From Bacillota bacterium (lineage in GTDB: Bacteria; Bacillota; Clostridia; Oscillospirales; Acutalibacteraceae), in assembly GCA_023420245.1 (NCBI GenBank), contig JAEZWL010000065.1, positions 1 through 10,066 of the forward strand: a stretch of DNA of 10,066 nt. The letters are read 5' to 3'. Under the pieces are notes generated by a model. The model was given only the letters and a program-made list of their open reading frames with translations, was not told the DNA's origin and did not search any database. Shown here piece after piece: positions 1-6,397 of this stretch. Position 1 is the first letter of the stretch. Every line of letters begins with the position of its first letter. A program made the translations under genes and the position numbers.

Positions 1-221
1 TCTCTTCATGGGAAGTTTCTGTCCTCTCCTGTGGAATGGTTTGTGGTGAACTCATTCTATCACATGGAGGGCTTTTACTTCCTCTTTTATTGGGTCACAT
101 CATTTTAACCTATACATCAGGGTCAAATTTTTTAATCTGTGGCAGCAATCAAGCTGTTCAAATTACAAATAACGGAATCCTGATAAATCTCATCTTGCGT
201 GATTAAATTACCGTGTTATTA
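1..221. other. Left-edge region with no confident gene
   Basis: No complete gene is visible here. On the minus strand an ATG at 55-53 opens a frame that reaches the left edge without a stop (MSSPQTIPQERTETSHEE). It has no convincing ribosome binding site, and I do not recognise the peptide. The frame is also open upstream of the ATG as far as a stop at 97-95. The stretch 90-135 contains two copies of GGGTCA (92-97 and about 120-125), which recalls the repeated ends of some insertion sequences. No transposase or paired terminal repeat can be shown, so an insertion-sequence edge is only a guess. Confidence 0.3.
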
Positions 222-254
222 TATAATAGTAAATAAAATTCGTACGGGGGAAGG
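222..254 (+). promoter_or_regulatory. Promoter -10 and ribosome binding site of the nitroreductase gene
   Basis: A perfect TATAAT lies at 222-227 in an AT-rich stretch. No good -35 hexamer sits 16-18 nt upstream; TTGCGT at 195-200 is 21 nt away, which is too far. The purine-rich GGGGGAAGG (246-254) ends 3 nt before the ATG at 258 and is a usable, slightly close, Shine-Dalgarno site. Transcription would begin near 234, giving a leader of about 25 nt. Confidence 0.5.
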
Positions 255-257
255 AAA

Positions 258-776
258 ATGAGCTTTTTAGAACTTGCCAAAAGGCGGTATTCCGCCAGAG
301 ATTACCACGCAAAGGCGGTCGAACCGGAGAAAATTAAAAAAATACTGGAGGCGGGACGCGTCGCGCCCACCGCCTGCAACAATCAGCCTCAGAGGATTCT
401 CGTGGTGCAAACGCCGGAGGGGATGGCAAAAATCGCAAAGGGCTACAAGGATTTACACGCTCCCGCCGCCCTGATTGTATGTGCCGACCACCAAGATTCA
501 TGGAACCGCAGCTACGACGGCAAGGATTCCGCAGATATCGACGCGTCGATCGTCACTACCCAGATGATGCTCTGTGCAACGGAGCTCGGGCTGGACAGTG
601 TATGGATTTGTGCGTTCAAGCCTTCGATCATCCGGGAGGAATTCCATATTCCGGAGAATATTGAACCCATTAATATTCTTCTGCTCGGCTACGCGAAATG
701 CGAACCGAAATCTCCGGACCGACATAGCGATTTTCGTAAGCCTTTGGAAGAAACAGTTGTTTACGAAAGCTTTTAA
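258..776 (+). CDS. Nitroreductase-family flavoprotein
   Basis: This 172-residue protein belongs to the FMN-dependent nitroreductase superfamily, whose members use NAD(P)H to reduce nitro groups, quinones or other electrophiles in the cytosol. The N-terminal signature is present: RRYSARDY (residues 9-16) supplies the arginine and serine that bind FMN phosphate, and APTACNNQPQ (36-45) matches the second flavin/dimer segment. DIDASIVTTQMMLCATELGLDSVW (about 93-116, interrupted here only by normal helix residues) is the usual central helix, and a C-terminal arginine (R160) is in the expected region. The length is typical of the short, single-domain subgroup. It is monocistronic, with TATAAT at 222-227 upstream and a terminator directly downstream. 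The physiological substrate cannot be read from the sequence. Confidence 0.93.
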   Translation: MSFLELAKRRYSARDYHAKAVEPEKIKKILEAGRVAPTACNNQPQRILVVQTPEGMAKIAKGYKDLHAPAALIVCADHQDSWNRSYDGKDSADIDASIVTTQMMLCATELGLDSVWICAFKPSIIREEFHIPENIEPINILLLGYAKCEPKSPDRHSDFRKPLEETVVYESF

Positions 777-781
777 TTTTA

Positions 782-831
782 AAGAAAACCCGCACACACA
801 CCGGGAATCCGGGATGTGCGCGGGTTTTCTT
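782..831. terminator. Bidirectional intrinsic terminator
   Basis: AAGAAAACCCGC (782-793) is the exact reverse complement of GCGGGTTTTCTT (820-831), giving a 12-bp stem. A smaller CCGG/CCGG pairing lies in the loop. A T-rich run follows on each strand, so the hairpin can end both the nitroreductase transcript (+) and the convergent polyamine operon (-), whose last stop codon is at 863. Confidence 0.85.
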
Positions 832-862
832 ATCCCCTGTAAAGCAGTTACACCATTTGCGG

Positions 863-1999
863 TCAGCTCAGGCGGTTCTTAAAATCCTCATACCCAAAGC
901 TTTTGATGATTTGAAGCTGTTTTTGCTGGTTCACCAACACGATGGAGGGCAGGTTAATCCCGTTAAAGGTGTTGTTCTTCACCATCGTATAATGCGCCAT
1001 ATCGCAGAAAACAAGACGGTCTCCCTGCCTGAGCGGCTGATCGAAAGAGTAATCCCCCACGATATCCCCGGCAAGGCAGGTCGGGCCGCCGAAGCGATAG
1101 GTATATTGCTTCACACCCGGCATATCCGCCCCGATAATGTTAGGACGGTAGGGCATTTCAAGAACATCCGGCATATGGCACGCTGCGGAGGTATCCAGAA
1201 TTGCCGTTGGAATTCCGTTGTCGACAATTTCCAACACGGAGGAAACCAAAAAGCCGGTATTCAGCGCAACCGCTTCCCCCGGTTCCAGATAGACCGTTAC
1301 CCTGTATTTTTCCTGTACGCGCAAAATCAGGGATATTAGCTTTTCTACGTCGTAATCCGAGCGGGTAATATGATGCCCGCCGCCGAAATTCAGCCACTTC
1401 ATGCCGTGCAGATACTTCCCGAATTTCTCCTCCACGGCATCCAGCGTAACCTCCAGCGCGTCCGAATTCTGCTCGCAAAGCGTATGGAAGTGAAGCCCGG
1501 ATAATCCATCGATCAGCTCCGTCCGGAAATTTTCAGCCGTTACGCCAAGCCGCGAACCGGGGGCGCAGGGGTCGTAAATGGCATGCTCCTGTGTGGAGCA
1601 CTCCGGGTTAACACGAAGCCCGCATTCACATCCGGCGGACAGCGCCCGTTCCTTAAATCTCGTCCACTGCGCAAACGAGTTGAAAACGATATGGTCACAG
1701 ACAGAAGCGATTTCATCGAACTCGCAAGCCTGAAAGGCTGGGGAAAAAATGTGGTTCTCCTTCCCCATCTCCTCACGGCCAAGCTTCGCTTCAAAGAGAC
1801 CGCTGGCGGTGGTTCCGGCAAGATATCTGCCGATTAACGGATACAGCGAGAACATGGAAAACGCCTTCTGCGCCAACAGTATCCGACATCCGGTACGTTC
1901 CTGAACCCTCTTTAGAAGCTCCAGATTTTGGACCAGAAGCGTTTCATCCACAGCATAGCAAGGAGTGGGCAGCTTCGCCAATATGTCGTTCTGAATCAT
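863..1999 (-). CDS. nspC: Carboxynorspermidine/carboxyspermidine decarboxylase
   Basis: A PLP enzyme of the alanine-racemase fold (fold III) that removes CO2 from carboxynorspermidine or carboxyspermidine, the last step of the aspartate-semialdehyde route to norspermidine or spermidine. The 378 residues match the family's usual length. Visible features are the PLP lysine in LLAQKAF (K45), GLHFHTLCEQNS (168-179), the glycine-rich LNFGGGHHI (203-211), the phosphate-binding EPGEA (239-243), GGPTCLAGD (304-312) with the cysteine expected near the active site, and the C-terminal CDMAHYTMVKNNTFNG (332-347). The ATG at 1999 starts 2 nt after the stop of the dehydrogenase gene, and its weak GGTGGA ribosome site overlaps that stop, so translation is probably coupled. 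The preference for the nor- or the spermidine substrate cannot be decided from sequence. Confidence 0.95.
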   Translation of the reverse strand: MIQNDILAKLPTPCYAVDETLLVQNLELLKRVQERTGCRILLAQKAFSMFSLYPLIGRYLAGTTASGLFEAKLGREEMGKENHIFSPAFQACEFDEIASVCDHIVFNSFAQWTRFKERALSAGCECGLRVNPECSTQEHAIYDPCAPGSRLGVTAENFRTELIDGLSGLHFHTLCEQNSDALEVTLDAVEEKFGKYLHGMKWLNFGGGHHITRSDYDVEKLISLILRVQEKYRVTVYLEPGEAVALNTGFLVSSVLEIVDNGIPTAILDTSAACHMPDVLEMPYRPNIIGADMPGVKQYTYRFGGPTCLAGDIVGDYSFDQPLRQGDRLVFCDMAHYTMVKNNTFNGINLPSIVLVNQQKQLQIIKSFGYEDFKNRLS

Positions 2000-2001
2000 G
2001 C

Positions 2002-3201
2002 TCAGTCCACCAGCTCCGGGTCAAAGCTCTCCTGCCATGGCAGACCCCATTTATTGAGTTCTTCCATAAACGGGTCGGGGTCAAATTCTTCAATATTGTA
2101 TACGCCGGGCTTGCTCCATTTTCCGGTCATAAGCATCATCGCTCCGATCATTGCCGGCACGCCCGTGGTATAGGAAATTGCCTGAGAGCCAACCTCCCGG
2201 TAGCATTCCTGATGATCGCAGACATTATAGAGATAATAGGTCTTGTCCTTGCCGTCCTTTTTCCCCCGGAAAATACAGCCAATATTGGTTTTTCCCTTCG
2301 TTCTCGGGCCGAGGGTTGCCGGGTCGGGCAAAACCGCCTTCAGAAACTGGAGCGGAACGATTTCCTTTCCCTCAAACAGAATCGGTTCAATGGAGGTCAT
2401 TCCAACGTTTTCGAGGCATTTTAAATGTGTCAGGTAGCTCTGACCGAAGGTCATAAAGAAACGAATCCGGCGGATTCCTTTGATATTGAGTCCCAGCGAC
2501 TCCAGCTCCTCATGGTGAAGCAGGTACATATCCTTCGGTCCGATTTCCGGGAAATTGTAGACGCGTTTAATCTCCATCGGCTCCGTTTCCACCCATTTGC
2601 CGTCTTCCCAATAGCTTCCCTTGGCGCTTACCTCGCGGATATTAATTTCGGGATTGAAATTGGTCGCAAAGGGGTAGCCGTGGTCACCTGCGTTCGCGTC
2701 AAGAATATCAATATAATTGATTTCGTCAAACTGATGCTTCATCGCATAAGCGGAGAAAACGCCGGTAACGCCCGGATCAAAGCCGCTCCCCAAAAGCGCG
2801 GTGATACCCGCCCTTTCAAAGCGCTCACGGTAGACCCACTGCCATTTATATTCGAATTTCGCCTCATCAACCGGCTCATAGTTTGCGGTATCCACATAAT
2901 TGGTTTTGGTCGCGAGGCAGGCGTCCATAATCGTCAAATCCTGATACGGCAAAGCCAGATTGAGCACCACATCGGGCTTGAACTCCTCAATCAACGCAAT
3001 GAGCTCCTCCACATGATCGGCATCGACCTGCGCCGTGCTGATTTTGGTTTTGCCTCCGTCCAGCGTTGCTTTCAGCGCGTCACATTTACTTTTGGTACGG
3101 CTGGCGATACAAACCTCGCTGAACACCGCGCTGTTCTGGCAGATTTTATGGATGGCAACGCCTGCTACGCCGCCGCATCCGATTACTAATACTTTTCCCA
3201 T
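2002..3201 (-). CDS. Carboxynorspermidine/carboxyspermidine dehydrogenase (saccharopine dehydrogenase-like)
   Basis: This 399-residue Lys1/saccharopine-dehydrogenase-type oxidoreductase condenses aspartate beta-semialdehyde with a diamine (putrescine or 1,3-diaminopropane) and reduces the imine, giving the carboxylated polyamine used by NspC. The N-terminal Rossmann motif is clear: VIGCGGVAG (6-14) after the first strand. IASRTKSK (32-39) follows the second strand, where S34/R35 suggest NADPH rather than NADH. Other family segments are NLALPYQD (81-88), NYVDTANYEP (101-110), LLGSGFDPGVTGVFS (136-150) and the C-terminal YTTGVPAMIGAMML (344-357). The immediate nspC neighbour distinguishes it from a true lysine-pathway saccharopine dehydrogenase. 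The start is set by AGGAGGTC (3215-3208), 6 nt before the ATG. Upstream is a long leader carrying a terminator. Confidence 0.93.
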   Translation of the reverse strand: MGKVLVIGCGGVAGVAIHKICQNSAVFSEVCIASRTKSKCDALKATLDGGKTKISTAQVDADHVEELIALIEEFKPDVVLNLALPYQDLTIMDACLATKTNYVDTANYEPVDEAKFEYKWQWVYRERFERAGITALLGSGFDPGVTGVFSAYAMKHQFDEINYIDILDANAGDHGYPFATNFNPEINIREVSAKGSYWEDGKWVETEPMEIKRVYNFPEIGPKDMYLLHHEELESLGLNIKGIRRIRFFMTFGQSYLTHLKCLENVGMTSIEPILFEGKEIVPLQFLKAVLPDPATLGPRTKGKTNIGCIFRGKKDGKDKTYYLYNVCDHQECYREVGSQAISYTTGVPAMIGAMMLMTGKWSKPGVYNIEEFDPDPFMEELNKWGLPWQESFDPELVD

Positions 3202-3207
3202 TAAAAC

Positions 3208-3215
3208 GACCTCCT
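3208..3215 (-). promoter_or_regulatory. Ribosome binding site of the polyamine operon
   Basis: On the minus strand AGGAGGTC matches the 3' end of 16S rRNA closely and ends 6 nt before the ATG at 3201. It fixes the start of the dehydrogenase and predicts strong initiation. Confidence 0.85.
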
Positions 3216-3254
3216 AAAAAGATTTCAATTCCCCTTTGACACACCCGGGTTCCT

Positions 3255-3308
3255 CTAGTACTCTGTAGCATCTAAAATGATAGAATATTGGGTGTTACAG
3301 AGTACTAG
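3255..3308. repeat. 13-bp perfect inverted repeat in the polyamine leader
   Basis: CTAGTACTCTGTA (3255-3267) is the exact reverse complement of TACAGAGTACTAG (3296-3308), with 28 nt between the arms. It lies between the leader terminator (3321-3370) and the ribosome binding site (3208-3215) of the dehydrogenase. A -10-like TATTCT/TATCAT sits in the loop on the minus strand but without a good -35. It could be an RNA hairpin in the leader or a protein-binding site. Neither arm is followed by a T run, so it is not an ordinary terminator. Confidence 0.7.
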
Positions 3309-3320
3309 TATGGTTCCCAG

Positions 3321-3370
3321 AAAAACAAAAAACTCAAGCGGCACAGCGCACAGCTGCAATCCACTTGAGT
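3321..3370 (-). terminator. Intrinsic terminator in the leader of the polyamine operon
   Basis: Read on the minus strand, ACTCAAGTGG (3370-3361) pairs with CCGCTTGAGT (3341-3332), with one U-G wobble. An inner CAGC/GCUG pairing extends the stem, and TTTTTTGTTTTT follows directly. This is a textbook terminator pointing towards the dehydrogenase, whose start lies about 120 nt further on. No gene is visible upstream for it to end. It may therefore be an attenuator in the leader, or the 3' end of a small RNA made from 3371-3660. Confidence 0.8.
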
Positions 3371-3628
3371 CACAATTCCACAATAATGATAATCCTAATG
3401 AAACGTACCTTAAATACGCCGTCTTTTTCCATTCATTATGCAGAGCTTTAGAGTCTATATAGCAAGAAATTACTTTTACTACTCTTATTGATTGTTTCAC
3501 AAGTGTGATGTGCAGCGTTCGCACACGGTTTTAAGTAACCAACTTATAAAATTTGAGCAAAAGCTCAATCAATAAGGCAACGAAAGTTGCCGGCCGGCAT
3601 TTGACCTAGCTGTCCGTATGGCATTCTG

Positions 3629-3661
3629 TTTCATTATTCTAATAAAGCAGGAATAATGAAA
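3629..3661. repeat. 11-bp inverted repeat ahead of the small ORF
   Basis: TTTCATTATTC (3629-3639) is the exact reverse complement of GAATAATGAAA (3651-3661), with an 11-nt spacer. The second arm covers part of the AGGA ribosome site and touches the ATG of the small ORF at 3661. It could be an operator or a hairpin that masks translation. With no T run after it, it is not a terminator. Confidence 0.6.
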
Positions 3662-3942
3662 TGGTCAAAAAATTTCTTCGCCGTATCATATTAGGATACA
3701 AAATAGACGTTTCATCCACATTGATGGCGCAAGATAGATTTTACTACAAACATGGCAAAAAATCAAGTATTTTTCTTTTCCATTACAGACAGCTTTGGTT
3801 TAAAGAATACAGAGATCCGATTTACGGCGCGGGTGCGGATACCTTTGACAATGAGCATCATTTCTCCTTTTCAAACCGGTGGTTTTGGAGTATAATAAGG
3901 TCAAAGAAAAGCGGTGTTGTCACAACGGAATTTCAAAGCTGA
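3661..3942 (+). CDS. Doubtful small ORF, 93 codons, function unknown
   Basis: The ORF has an ATG preceded at 8 nt by AGGA (3649-3652), and it ends 6 nt before an intrinsic terminator. I do not recognise the product. It starts basic (MVKKFLRRIILGYK) and is rich in aromatic residues, with many F, Y and W between residues 27 and 75. It has no clear membrane segment or motif. Its codons are more AT-rich than those of the genes around it. Its 3' part contains a strong candidate promoter (3868-3896) for the downstream operon, which argues that at least the end is not protein-coding. It may be a chance frame, a relic, or a small transferred gene. Confidence 0.3.
   Translation: MVKKFLRRIILGYKIDVSSTLMAQDRFYYKHGKKSSIFLFHYRQLWFKEYRDPIYGAGADTFDNEHHFSFSNRWFWSIIRSKKSGVVTTEFQS
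3868..3896 (+). promoter_or_regulatory. Candidate promoter of the LRR-VWA-MoxR operon
   Basis: TTTTCA (3868-3873) and a perfect TATAAT (3891-3896) are separated by 17 nt, the optimal sigma-70-type spacing. Transcription would begin near 3903, giving a leader of about 120 nt before the LRR gene. That leader contains the palindrome GTTGT-C-ACAAC (3916-3926) and a terminator (3949-3981). Confidence 0.55.
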
Positions 3943-3948
3943 TTTTGG

Positions 3949-3981
3949 GAGCCGAACCCGCGGGGTTCGCGCTCTTTTTTT
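3949..3981 (+). terminator. Intrinsic terminator between the leader promoter and the LRR gene
   Basis: GAGC-CGAACCC (3949-3959) pairs with GGGTTCG-C-GCTC (about 3963-3974), with a single bulged base, followed by seven T residues. It can end transcription of the small ORF. It also lies downstream of the TATAAT promoter at 3891, so transcripts of the LRR operon must read through it. Confidence 0.8.
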
Positions 3982-4023
3982 GTGCGGTTTTGGCATCGGA
4001 ACGGCAAGGAGGATTTACGGCAG

Positions 4024-5007
4024 TTGGAGAGAATGGGGCTAAAAATTCAATATATACCTGTGCCAGGCGGTGCGTCCGTCCTCACCTGCGAGGGTTCCGG
4101 CTCCGCCGTTTGCCTGCCGGAGGAAGTGGACGGGCTTGCGCTTTTGGAAATCGGAGCGTATGCGTTCTCCTCTTCCTACGACGCAATTGCACACCTTTCC
4201 CCGGAGGCGGAAATCCGCACCGCTCAGGTTGGCAGTCCCGTTCCGCCGGGAAGCAAACCGATGTTTCTCGGCGGCTCATCCCTGCGGGAAATTGCCCTCC
4301 CTTCCGGAATTCAATCCATCGGGGAATACGCGTTTTACAACTGCTCCTCCCTGACCCGCATCAGGTTGAGCGCCGAAGCCGCCCGGGTGGGAAACGGTGC
4401 GTTCATGAACTGCGGCAGGCTGGGCGAAATCCGCTGTAATGCAAACCCGGAGGAACCGACCTCCCTGCGCGGCTTACTGACGGAGATTCAGCGCGAGGTT
4501 TGCGTGACCTTCATTTTTGGGAAGGATAGGGCCGTGTGGATTTTCCCGGAGTACTTTGAGGAATCCATCGAAAACGGACCCGCGCGCATCTTCGAGCATT
4601 TTATTCACGGAGCGGGCTACCGCTACCGGCAGTGCTTTCAGGCGGGGCGGCTGGACGCGGACGCCTACGACCGCCAGTTTCCGACGGCGATTCATGAAGC
4701 GGAGCTGCCCACGCTGCTGCGGATTGCGCTGGTTCGCCTTCGGTATCCATACCGCCTCCCGGAATCGGCGAAGCGACAGTATCTAAACTATTTAAAGGAA
4801 AACGCAGCAGCAGCCGCGGAGCTGTTCATTAAGGACGACGACCCGGACGGTCTGGCGTTTATCGCCGCATACGGCATTCTGACACAGAAGACCATCGGAG
4901 CCGCAGTGGACGCGGCGTCAAAAGCCGGGCGCGCGGAATGCCTGAGCGTATTGCTGAATGAGCGACATTCCCGGTTTCCCGCAAAGGAAAAGTCATTCGA
5001 CCTGTAA
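4024..5007 (+). CDS. BspA-type leucine-rich-repeat protein, function unknown
   Basis: This protein of about 327 residues begins with a short beta-solenoid of the BspA/LRR_5 type. The recurring pattern is a hydrophobic strand, 'IG..AF..C.SL', then the next strand: EIGAYAFSS, LREIALPSGIQSIGEYAFYNCSSLTRI, then VGNGAFMNCGRLGEI, covering roughly residues 35-145. After that it becomes helical, with an alanine-rich, ankyrin-like tail (AAAAAELF, GLAFIAAYGILTQ) up to the C-terminus. No signal peptide or membrane segment is seen, so it is probably cytosolic, unlike secreted BspA proteins. The start is uncertain. TTG 4024 has AAGGAGG (4006-4012) at 11 nt, while the ATG at 4033 has only GGAG 3 nt away. 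It is first in an operon with the VWA and MoxR genes (22-nt gap), so a substrate-recognition or scaffold role with them is inferred. Confidence 0.85.
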   Translation: MERMGLKIQYIPVPGGASVLTCEGSGSAVCLPEEVDGLALLEIGAYAFSSSYDAIAHLSPEAEIRTAQVGSPVPPGSKPMFLGGSSLREIALPSGIQSIGEYAFYNCSSLTRIRLSAEAARVGNGAFMNCGRLGEIRCNANPEEPTSLRGLLTEIQREVCVTFIFGKDRAVWIFPEYFEESIENGPARIFEHFIHGAGYRYRQCFQAGRLDADAYDRQFPTAIHEAELPTLLRIALVRLRYPYRLPESAKRQYLNYLKENAAAAAELFIKDDDPDGLAFIAAYGILTQKTIGAAVDAASKAGRAECLSVLLNERHSRFPAKEKSFDL

Positions 5008-5029
5008 TTTCATGAAGGAGGAAACGCAC

Positions 5030-6397
5030 ATGGAAGAAATCACAGAAGAGCAGATATTGAAAATCGGAAATCAGATTCTGACCGCTTCCCGTACGGAGCT
5101 GTACCTGCATATGCGCTTCCTCGACCTCGCCCTCAGCGGGCTAGCTTATGAATTGCAGCCGGCGGCGCGGTTTATGGGGACGGACGGAACCCATCTGTTT
5201 TATGACCCGGAAAAGCTGATTGACCGTTACCGCAAAAACCGTGTCCTGATCAACCGGGGGTATCTTCATCTGGTTTTTCACTGCATTTTCCGCCATCTCT
5301 GGAAGCCGCAAAAAAAAGACCGGGCACTCTGGGATCTTGCCTGCGATATTGCAATGGAACAGCTGCTGGACGGACTTCCCCACCGAAGCGTCAAGCTCCC
5401 GCTTTCCTGGTTCCGGCAGAATTTTTATGAAACCATGCGCGCGAAGCTGAAGGTTCCGACGGCGGAGGGAATCTACCGTATGCTGGAGGAAATGCGGCTG
5501 CCGATTTGGGAACAGGAACGGCTGGAGCGGGAATTCCGGATTGACGACCATTCCTTTTGGCCCGACCCCGACCGAAAACCGCCGGCGGGAACACCCTCCG
5601 CACAGCAGAAATGGGATGATATCAGCCGAAAAATGCAGACCGACATGGAAACGCTGTCGCAGGACCCCGGAAAGCAGTCGGAAGCCGTGCTACAGCAGGT
5701 GAAGGTGGAAAACCGGGAGCGGTACGACTACCGCCGCTTTTTGCGGAAATTTGCGGTACTGCGGGAGGAACCTCATCTCGACCCCGATACGTTCGACCCC
5801 ATCTTCTACTCCTACGGGATGCGGCTTTACGGAAACATGCCGCTGATTGAGCCGCAGGAAACGCGGGAAATCCGCAAAATCGAGGACTTTGTCATCGCGA
5901 TTGACACCTCGATGTCCTGCTCCGGAAGACTTATCCGGGCATTTTTGGAGCAGACCTATTCTGTTTTAAAGGACACGGAAAGCTTTTTCCGCAAGATTAA
6001 TATCCACATAATACAATGCGACGAAGCCGTACAGGCTGATCAGAAAATCACCAGCGAAGAGGAATTGCGGAGCTATATGGAGCATTTTGAGCTGATTGGA
6101 AACGGCGGCACCGATTTCCGTCCGGTGTTCCGGTATGTGGATGAGCTGATCGAAAAAAAGGCATTCCGAAAGCTGAAAGGGCTGATTTATTTTACGGACG
6201 GGCGCGGAACCTTTCCGAAACGCCGCCCTCCTTACGACACCGCATTTGTATTTCTGAGGGATGATTATACCGACGCGGACGTGCCGCCGTGGGCGATGAA
6301 GCTGATTCTGGAACCGGACGATCTGGAGGACACTCCGGAAACACCACGGAATGATGACAATGATGACTGGGAGGAGCTACCCCATTATGAATATTAA
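5030..6397 (+). CDS. VWA-like domain protein with metallopeptidase-like N-terminal region (DUF2201 type)
   Basis: This is a 455-residue protein. The C-terminal third is a von Willebrand A domain with a full MIDAS metal site: DTSMS (292-296), the threonine in GGTDF (T361) and the aspartate in TDGRG (D390). The N-terminal part resembles the putative metallopeptidase region found in DUF2201 proteins. The zincin-like helix here reads HLVFHCIFRH (H80, H84, H89), so the catalytic glutamate of HExxH is replaced by leucine, and peptidase activity is doubtful. The middle (about 185-235) is charged and proline-containing, probably a linker. The start is chosen because AAGGAGG (5015-5021) lies 8 nt before the ATG at 5030; longer in-frame starts at 4958 and 5012 lack this. 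It lies between the LRR gene and the ATPase and overlaps the latter by 11 nt. It probably acts as the adaptor partner of the ATPase. Confidence 0.9.
   Translation: MEEITEEQILKIGNQILTASRTELYLHMRFLDLALSGLAYELQPAARFMGTDGTHLFYDPEKLIDRYRKNRVLINRGYLHLVFHCIFRHLWKPQKKDRALWDLACDIAMEQLLDGLPHRSVKLPLSWFRQNFYETMRAKLKVPTAEGIYRMLEEMRLPIWEQERLEREFRIDDHSFWPDPDRKPPAGTPSAQQKWDDISRKMQTDMETLSQDPGKQSEAVLQQVKVENRERYDYRRFLRKFAVLREEPHLDPDTFDPIFYSYGMRLYGNMPLIEPQETREIRKIEDFVIAIDTSMSCSGRLIRAFLEQTYSVLKDTESFFRKINIHIIQCDEAVQADQKITSEEELRSYMEHFELIGNGGTDFRPVFRYVDELIEKKAFRKLKGLIYFTDGRGTFPKRRPPYDTAFVFLRDDYTDADVPPWAMKLILEPDDLEDTPETPRNDDNDDWEELPHYEY

Larger units (their letters stand above)
3218..3660. other. Hairpin-rich intergenic region without a convincing gene
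   Basis: Besides the 13-bp repeat and the terminator, which are listed separately, this stretch holds a run of short palindromes. They are TCACA-AG-TGTGA (3497-3508), TGTGC-7-GCACA (3509-3525), TTGAGC-AAAA-GCTCAA (3553-3568), GGCAAC-GAAA-GTTGCC with a GNRA-type loop (3576-3591) and GCCGGCCGGC (3589-3598). A final TTTCATTATTC/GAATAATGAAA repeat spans 3629-3661. The base composition is more AT-rich than in the flanking genes. The region is either a structured leader RNA for the minus-strand operon or a relic of a palindrome-rich element. I could match it to no RNA family. Confidence 0.5.

Noticed and set aside
863..1339. Open frame of about 160 codons on the plus strand over nspC
   Set aside because: It is antisense to conserved nspC motifs and has no ribosome binding site, so it is a shadow frame.
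2425..3189. 254-codon open frame on the plus strand
   Set aside because: It lies wholly antisense to the dehydrogenase gene, whose Rossmann motif and family segments are clear. The plus-strand product has no recognisable domain.
3255..3524. 89-codon minus-strand open frame upstream of the dehydrogenase
   Set aside because: It runs straight through the terminator stem at 3332-3370 and the 13-bp repeat, has no ribosome site, and its product has no family features.
3541..3640. Cyclic-di-GMP-I (GEMM) riboswitch
   Set aside because: GAAA-loop hairpins and a GCAAAAGC string suggested it, but the conserved core (GCAAACC and GACGCAAAGCC in the right order) is missing.
3576..3660. Group II intron domain V or a reverse-transcriptase element
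   Set aside because: A GNRA hairpin is present, but the characteristic AGC catalytic triad and stem lengths are not, and no reverse transcriptase is encoded nearby.
3982..4023. Extended N-terminus of the LRR protein from GTG 3982
   Set aside because: This start lies immediately after the T run of the terminator, without a ribosome site. The AAGGAGG at 4006-4012 serves a later start.
4958..5029. Longer N-terminus of the VWA protein
   Set aside because: It would overlap the LRR gene by 50 nt in another frame, and the AAGGAGG at 5015-5021 clearly serves the ATG at 5030.
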